Source: Lamellibrachia satsuma (lineage: Eukaryota > Annelida > Polychaeta > Sabellida > Siboglinidae). Taken from it: a stretch of 64,000 nucleotides of DNA. A program made the position numbers and the translations under genes. Positions 58,340 through 64,000 of this stretch are shown piece after piece; within the stretch, counting starts at the first letter, position 1; the number at the start of each line of letters is the position of its first letter. The DNA lies in the NCBI GenBank assembly GCA_033239005.1, contig BSQZ01000006.1, positions 13,581,162 to 13,645,161 of the forward strand, read 5' to 3'. The notes under the pieces were generated by a model that had not been told where the DNA came from, did no database searches, and saw only the letters and a program-made list of their open reading frames with translations.

Positions 58340-58777
58340 CTGCAAAGGAAAGACAGTTTGGACATGACTGTGAATGTTACTACGATCAACATCACAAAAC
58401 TAACTACATTTGCATGTAGTCAACATGCATCTACAGTCACAGCCAGAGAGGCTAACTGGTAGATGTGGAATGTATCTACAGTCACATCCAGAGAGGCTAA
58501 CTGGTAGATGTGGAATGCTGAATTCACAAATGGAATTTCTGGTGGTGTTTGATTGGTACATTTTTTATTTCCAACCTTAAAAAATTAACTGAAGAACAAA
58601 AATGGCACATTTGATTAAACTAATAAACAGGAGAAGACAGAAGTGGCTGCTACAATTGAGCAGGATGGAGACAGATGATTGGGATGGGGTGTTACCCTTA
58701 GGATAAGGGGGAAAAGGTAAGTCCTTAGAGTTGTTTCCGGTCCTTGGGACTGCTCAATGTGCTTTAAAGGTAAAAAA

Positions 58778-59080
58778 AGGTTAAAGGTACATTCTTATAT
58801 AGCTCAGTATCCAGTCCTTGGGACTGTTCAAAGTGCTTTACGCTTCACTTCTTGGCTGACCTGTTCATTCCAACACCAACTCGACAGCATTCAGCCATGC
58901 TGTAATTCCTTTGAGAAGACTATTCGTTCACATGATATATCCACCACTGTCTATGGCCAGGTAGGCCTACTCATTTATACAGCTGGGTGCACTGGGGCAA
59001 CGTGGAGTGAAAACAATTTCCCAAGCTTCAAAACGGCAGCAAGTGGATCCAAATCCCATTCCTCTCAACATTATTGTTAC
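58778..59080 (-). mobile_element. tRNA-headed SINE, copy 4 (minus strand)
   Basis: Reverse complement of the same family: plus-strand start is the LINE-type tail (GGTACATTCTTATATAGCTC), then the body, and the head ends near 59080. A degraded relative lies at about 20245-20440. Confidence 0.7.
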
Positions 59081-60389
59081 TGCTGAACCTCACACAAGTA
59101 ATGAACAAAATTAATGGGTTATAGTCACATAGGCGAGATACTTCTAAGACAGACCAGGAGAAGTAACAGTTAATAGCTTTCCAATATCTGCCCCAGTGCA
59201 TTCAATAATTAAGGTACATGTTTTATTTTCCAAATGCATAAGACCTACGTTGTCAATGTAATGTTAATATCACATTCCTCTTCTGGTTCTGAAGATACCC
59301 ATGAGTAACTTAATTCCAGATCTACAATAGATTACTCAACTCAAGCACTGTTAATACTAAGGGGCTAAATAAGTAAAGTAAGTATTTTATTTGACAAATA
59401 CATCTACATCAGGTAGCAATGTTTTAATGTTAGTCAAGATTATATCCCTTTTCTGCTTCTTGCAAAGCCCAAGATTAAGTGAATTTCTGGTCCACATCAG
59501 ACTGCTCAATTGAGGTCATTTTTTATTGTCTAGAGTTATGCATACAAGTCCTGTGATAATTTTGTTTACATACAAGTGTTTGCCTCTTACATACTGAAGT
59601 TCATACAGTACAAGTTAACAGGAAAATATCAAGGATCACCAGTCATAACATTTTACACATAAGACTGTGAGAGATATATTTATTGCCAAGTTTACAGCTG
59701 CATATTAAGTGTCTGAAATGCACCTTGAATGAAAGATAAAATCCATACATACTTTTCACGTATGTACTCTCAGTCTATTCATTAGGAATACATACTTTTA
59801 CAACAATGAACATCCTGTAATGACAAGTGCAGTGCACTAAAAGACATGGCATTCATTTCCCATGAGGGATGGACAGAGAAAGGATTTACATGTATGTAGC
59901 TATACCAAGACATCTGTATTTCACAAGCAACACCTGTTTATATCTATTGGCTCTCTCAAAGCCTAAGTTCATCCGACACCACATCAAACGTTTTGTTGCA
60001 ATGGGCAGACATAGCAAGTGCCCCAAAAGGAAGTTCCTTTGTGTAAATCCGCCACTGTCTTCTAGCATTATAGCAGCAGAAAACATGTGGCCTTGAGTGT
60101 AAACGATTGGATCAGACTTCTAACAGCTAGATATAATTTAATGGTGCATGAACACAAATGAACTTTGATGTACAGATAAAAATCACATGTTACCTAAGCC
60201 TTCTTCTGAGATTTTGCACAAGGTTCAGTTTGGCAATCTGGATTAAAATAATTAAGGTCAATGCATATGGTAACTAACTAATTTATGAGCATTTGATAAG
60301 AGGTTAATGTTATGTTGCTGAAAACACTACTGAGTATTTCTAACAATTTATTATAGTGAGCTGACAATTAAAATCCTTCTTTGTTATGT

Positions 60390-60655
60390 GGGGTGTCAGT
60401 AGCATAGTGGTTAGAACAGGCTCTTAATCGATAGAACCTGGGTTCGAATCTTCGTGCTGCCATTTCTAAGCTTTGGCATCCCACGTTGCCACAGTTCACT
60501 CAGCTGTATAAATGAGTACCTGGCTGCAGTTAAAGATGGCTGAATGTTTTCCAGAGAAGTCGAAAAGATGTTTGAATTAAAAGGTCTGCCAGGGGGTGAA
60601 GTATAAAGCGCTTTGAGCAGTCCCAAGAACTGGACACAGCATTATATAAAAACAG
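60390..60655 (+). mobile_element. tRNA-headed SINE, copy 2 (full length)
   Basis: Has the A box (GTAGCATAGTGGTTAGAAC), B box (GGGTTCGAATC), conserved body and a tail GAAGTATAAAGCGCTTTGAG that matches the 3' end of the LINE at 9400-9480. Confidence 0.75.
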
Positions 60656-60739
60656 ACCTTTCCCTTTACGTACTTTTTATGTGAACTGTGATTTCGCTTC
60701 TGAATGTGAATTTTTTTTAAGCGGAACATTAGTCCGAAA

Positions 60740-61040
60740 TGGGGGCAGCTGTGGTCTAGTGGTTAAGGTGTTGGACTCTAAATTCAAGGGTTGTGAGTTC
60801 AAGACCCACACTGGTCACGGTTCGTTTTCGAAGTTTAGGCAATTTCGTTTACCCTACTTTGCCTCAGTCTACTGTAAATGAGTACAAACACTGTTTGGAA
60901 GGTACCTGCGATGGACTAGTGTCCCGTCCAGGAGGGTCAGTATAACTGCACTCTAAGTTGCTTCGCACTATAGAAACCAGGTTTAAGCACTGGCCATGTA
61001 AGCCTTCATGGCTTCCTAAGGCGTAATGCCGGGGGGATGA
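60740..61040 (+). mobile_element. tRNA-headed SINE of a third or related family
   Basis: GTGGTCTAGTGGTTAAGGTG and GAGTTCAAGACCCAC are near-consensus A and B boxes; the core ACCCTACTTTGCCTCAGTC resembles the second SINE family. Only about 85 bp from SINE copy 2. Confidence 0.65.
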
Positions 61041-62529
61041 CTTTACCTTTATTAGTCCAAAATGCATTTCAAATTTCACAAAATCAACAGTAAATATATA
61101 TATCCAATTGTTTTATTTAATAATGATTCTGCCTAGCCTTAGTAATACACTTAATAGAACATTTTCAAATTATAGCCAGGAGCCAGGTTGACTACCAATA
61201 CAGTCATTATTGTCAGCTGCAAAAATGTAAAATTAAACTTGTGAACCTAATGGCTAAGTGTTGCAGACTTTCAATACCATGAATCCCATAGCAAATGTTT
61301 ATGTATGACTCATCCTCGACTGCTACAACTAAAATTTGAAACTTAGCAAATATATTTTAATTTATAAGTCATTCAAGGTTCTCTTGAGGTGACATTGGAT
61401 ATTGAAGCTGGTTACAGTTAATAGTTTGACTTCTGTCTGGTAGACTAAGGATGTCTGGACACAATCTACTTATCCATCAATTTGTTGACCGACACTTCAA
61501 TCGTCTTTAATCTGGTGCTTATCTGCACAATACAAATATCTAATGACGCCAGTAAGCCTGGGGTTACTTTAGCTTCATTAAATAACCTCTGACCACTTGC
61601 AGACCGGCCACATCATATAGATTTCCTTTATATAATATGCATTTTGAGATGTTTGGAGGAATACGGTTGTACCCTGTTTTCAAAAGAAAAAATTGTGATA
61701 AAGTACATACTGTCTTGTGTTCATTACACAAATTAAAATTGAACGACAAACTTATAGCAGTCGAAGAGCAAATATTTTTTATACTAGAACATTTCCGACA
61801 AAACCTAGCGGGGTTAGTTTGATGTATATTTCATAAGCAGATTAACCAATGAAAATATGACATGGATTTATACAGTTTTATGCGGAATTTCAAGTCAAAA
61901 ATATGGATTTCAACCCCAAAATTTTTGCATGTCCGCACTAGCAGAGATAATAGATATCCCCACTCTTCAAAATGTTGAAAAAAGAATTTTCAAAGCTATG
62001 CTGACAAAGAAACAAATCTTTAAAATCACATTTCATTGATGATAATCTTTCAGAAGTGACAAATACACTGTCTCTTGGTGTCATCCAAGTTTTGCAGATA
62101 TCAAGATATGGCTATGAATCATAACGAATTGCTTATGCAGACAGAATCCTTTGCATCATTGCAGGTGGTCTAAGAGATTGCATTTTGAGATTTCCATTAA
62201 AAGCCCATTAAGTATAGCTTTTGTTGTACCAAACTGGCATTTCTCAATGCAAGATACATCATATCTGATATCTAGATCAGCACCAAGATTAAATTTTATT
62301 TTCCTGAAGCAGACAATGCTACCTGGGTGTTCATGATGAACAAAACATCTCTGTTGGAATCTACCTGCTAGGTAAATACTTAATGCGTCTCAATGCTTAG
62401 CTGTGTGAAAATCAAATAAAGCTTTTCACTCATACGAATAAACACACAAAACTGTCCATGCAATTTTGAGAGCCCTGTTCTTATAGAAAAACAGCTTATT
62501 TGTTAGCACCCAAAAGGGTTTTTTCGTAA

Positions 62530-62825
62530 ATTGTGGAGCACAGTGGTGTAGTGGTGACAACATAAAACTCTCAACTGAGATAACCCAAGTTTGAATCCTC
62601 TTGCTGCTGTTTCAAAGCTTGTTCACTCAAAGTTGCCACAGTTCACTCAGCTATATAAAGGAATACTTGGCTATAGACAGATATGCGAACGAATAGTCTT
62701 CATGCAGTAATTGCAGCGTGGCTGAATGCTTCCCAGAGAGGATGAGATGATGTTGGAATTATCAGGTCTGCAGGGAGTGAAGTGTAAAGTGCTGTGAGCA
62801 GTCCCAAGGATTGGCTACAAATTGG
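62530..62825 (+). mobile_element. tRNA-headed SINE, copy 3
   Basis: Same head (GTGTAGTGGTGACAACAT), B-box-like TTTGAATCCTC, body (GTTGCCACAGTTCACTCAGC) and LINE-type tail (GAAGTGTAAAGTGCTGTGAG). Confidence 0.75.
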
Positions 62826-63436
62826 CAGGACTCAATTAAGACGTTCTGCCTCTTCGAATTCGAACTGTCAGAGAGTTGTCTAAATTAATTATATCCTAAA
62901 TTTGTTTATGCAACTTCTGTCTCTATGATATAACTGGCAAAATAATGTCCTACATGGACAAATCATACCAGTGGATAAGTTGCATAATAACACATAACCT
63001 ACCGATGCTTTTAACTATGTGTATAATATTATTACACTTATAATATAAATGAAAGTTTCATAAAACTTGTATCCTAAGTCCTATGTGGTAGGACATTCAG
63101 TGACCTGGCCCAGGACTAATGCCACTAGACACATGGCCCAAGTTGTGTTAAGACTGCAGTAAACAAGGCCATTTTAGGAAAACAAGTTTCTGCAACCGAA
63201 GCTCCCAAGGGAAGAGAACAGACTTCCTGTGTGACACTGAAGTGACAGAGCACCAGACAGTAAAGATGATCTGGCCAGTGTTACTGATAATGACATAGGC
63301 AGATGCCCCCACAAAGTCAAAAGTTATGTTCCAAATCCCAGTGCAAAGGTTCACTGTACACTGTAACCAATATCTGAAGTGTGAACAGGGTATAATTAGC
63401 TGCAACTGGGGGTGAATGTTCTATTTCAATTTCTAT

Positions 63437-63848
63437 AGATCCTTCCTCAATTAAATTTTTAACTCTTTAGTTGTTTTTCAGATTTATTTTGCAAAAAGAT
63501 TAATTATCTAGTATCCACTTTGACATGATGCTGGCTCGTCTGTGCAAAGCTGTTATTTACTTTTGGTGAAATCATTGGACAAATTATGAAATCATTTTTG
63601 ACCAGATCCAATAAAAATTATACCAAAAAATGGCAAAAGTGGTGCAGCTCTATATACTATGACATAAGACTATTCACACTTTTGCAAGTTACCCAATCTA
63701 ATGATCAAAGTAAATTCTTTCGATGATTTTAGCAAATGTATGCACTATTACTGACTGTGCATATTACTTAAACTAGTCACACACTACAGATCTGAACATC
63801 AAAGAACAAGGTTTGCAATGGGCTAAATGAATTAAGGTGGGAGTTTTA
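63437..63848 (-). mobile_element. AAAGGTC-family MITE, copy 4 (minus strand)
   Basis: Reverse orientation: CACTTTTGCAAGTTACCCAA and TTTTTGACCAGATCC are complements of the interior of copies 1-3. Its terminal bases are less well kept. Confidence 0.65.
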
Positions 63849-64000
63849 AGCTGTTGCCAACTGAACATGAATGAAAATTGGTACACCTGATGTGGCCTAT
63901 TCTATTTTAATCACACCCCAGGTCTGATCAATTACACTGAGCACTCCCAAAAATGCTACAGGTGATCTTAAAATACCTTAATGATCATTGATCTAGCCAA

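Larger units (their letters stand above)
53742..58249. other. VWC2 upstream intron (4.5 kb)
   Basis: Contains the purine tract at 54275, a LINE tail at 55330 and a MITE-like repeat at 57659. No further exon readable. Confidence 0.7.
58340..64000. other. 5' intron or upstream region of the FRAS1-like gene
   Basis: No VWC-type exon or signal peptide found. Holds SINEs at 58778, 60390, 60740 and 62530 and a MITE at 63437; remaining sequence shows only short random frames. Confidence 0.65.

Noticed and set aside
60390..60830. tRNA genes at the A/B-box sequences (also near 8960, 26780 and 62535)
   Set aside because: Heads do not fold into complete cloverleaves by eye and continue into shared SINE bodies, so they are tRNA-derived SINEs.
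63148..63405. Minus-strand 85-codon frame as a possible first exon of the FRAS1-like gene
   Set aside because: No VWC cysteine pattern or convincing signal peptide, and no matching splice sites in phase 0.

Overview
The window is animal nuclear DNA: AT-rich, intron-dense and full of SINE, LINE, MITE, LTR-element and minisatellite sequence. One large host gene fills it, on the minus strand. By conceptual splicing I resolved 43 internal coding exons (311 to 58339, about 7.3 kb or 2,430 codons) that join in frame, with a single phase conflict near 29338. The encoded domain order is six von Willebrand factor C (VWC) modules, five furin-like cysteine-rich repeats, exactly twelve CSPG/NG2-type repeats, and two Calx-beta domains (the second cut by the window edge). 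This is the architecture of the extracellular matrix protein FRAS1. FREM1/2/3 lack the VWC and furin-like parts. The signal peptide exon lies to the right of the window; the remaining Calx-beta domains, transmembrane segment and tail lie to the left. The repeat content (CR1/L2/Jockey-type LINEs, tRNA-headed SINEs sharing a LINE tail, TACAGTCGA- and TACCGTATT-ended MITEs, a Ty3/gypsy element) suggests a marine invertebrate, most likely a lophotrochozoan such as a mollusc; this is inference.

Layout from right to left (gene 5' to 3'): 58.3-64 kb is upstream intron with SINEs; 43.8-58.3 kb holds VWC1-4; 34.9-43.0 kb is a full-length Ty3/gypsy LTR retrotransposon inserted antisense to the host gene in the VWC4-VWC5 intron; 31.0-33.2 kb VWC5-6; 27.1-30.3 kb the furin-like repeats; 3.1-26.6 kb the CSPG repeats, with a 642-bp exon (21618-22259) carrying a disordered Pro/Asp/Glu-rich insert between CSPG3 and CSPG4; 0.3-3.2 kb the Calx-beta domains. 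A 5'-truncated LINE (about 9400-10935) lies in the CSPG9 intron and a pogo/Tigger-like element (17226-18157) in a CSPG6 intron.

The retrotransposon has 883-bp LTRs that match at every position I compared, a 4-bp CTGT target-site duplication and a five-copy 54-bp tandem repeat over its primer-binding region. Its pol frame is nevertheless broken by several single-base losses, and its zinc knuckle has Tyr in place of His. A small ORF with one membrane segment follows pol.

The most unusual signal is in the host gene: every large minisatellite I can see in it touches, or lies within about 45 bp of, an exon-intron boundary. In three cases the repeat unit itself carries the splice site: 18 acceptor-like copies at 23.65-24.6 kb opposite a GC donor, six donor-like copies at 44.5-44.9 kb, and a duplicated donor at 4.33-4.47 kb. 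The intron between VWC5 exons also contains a nearly perfect 47-bp-stem hairpin.
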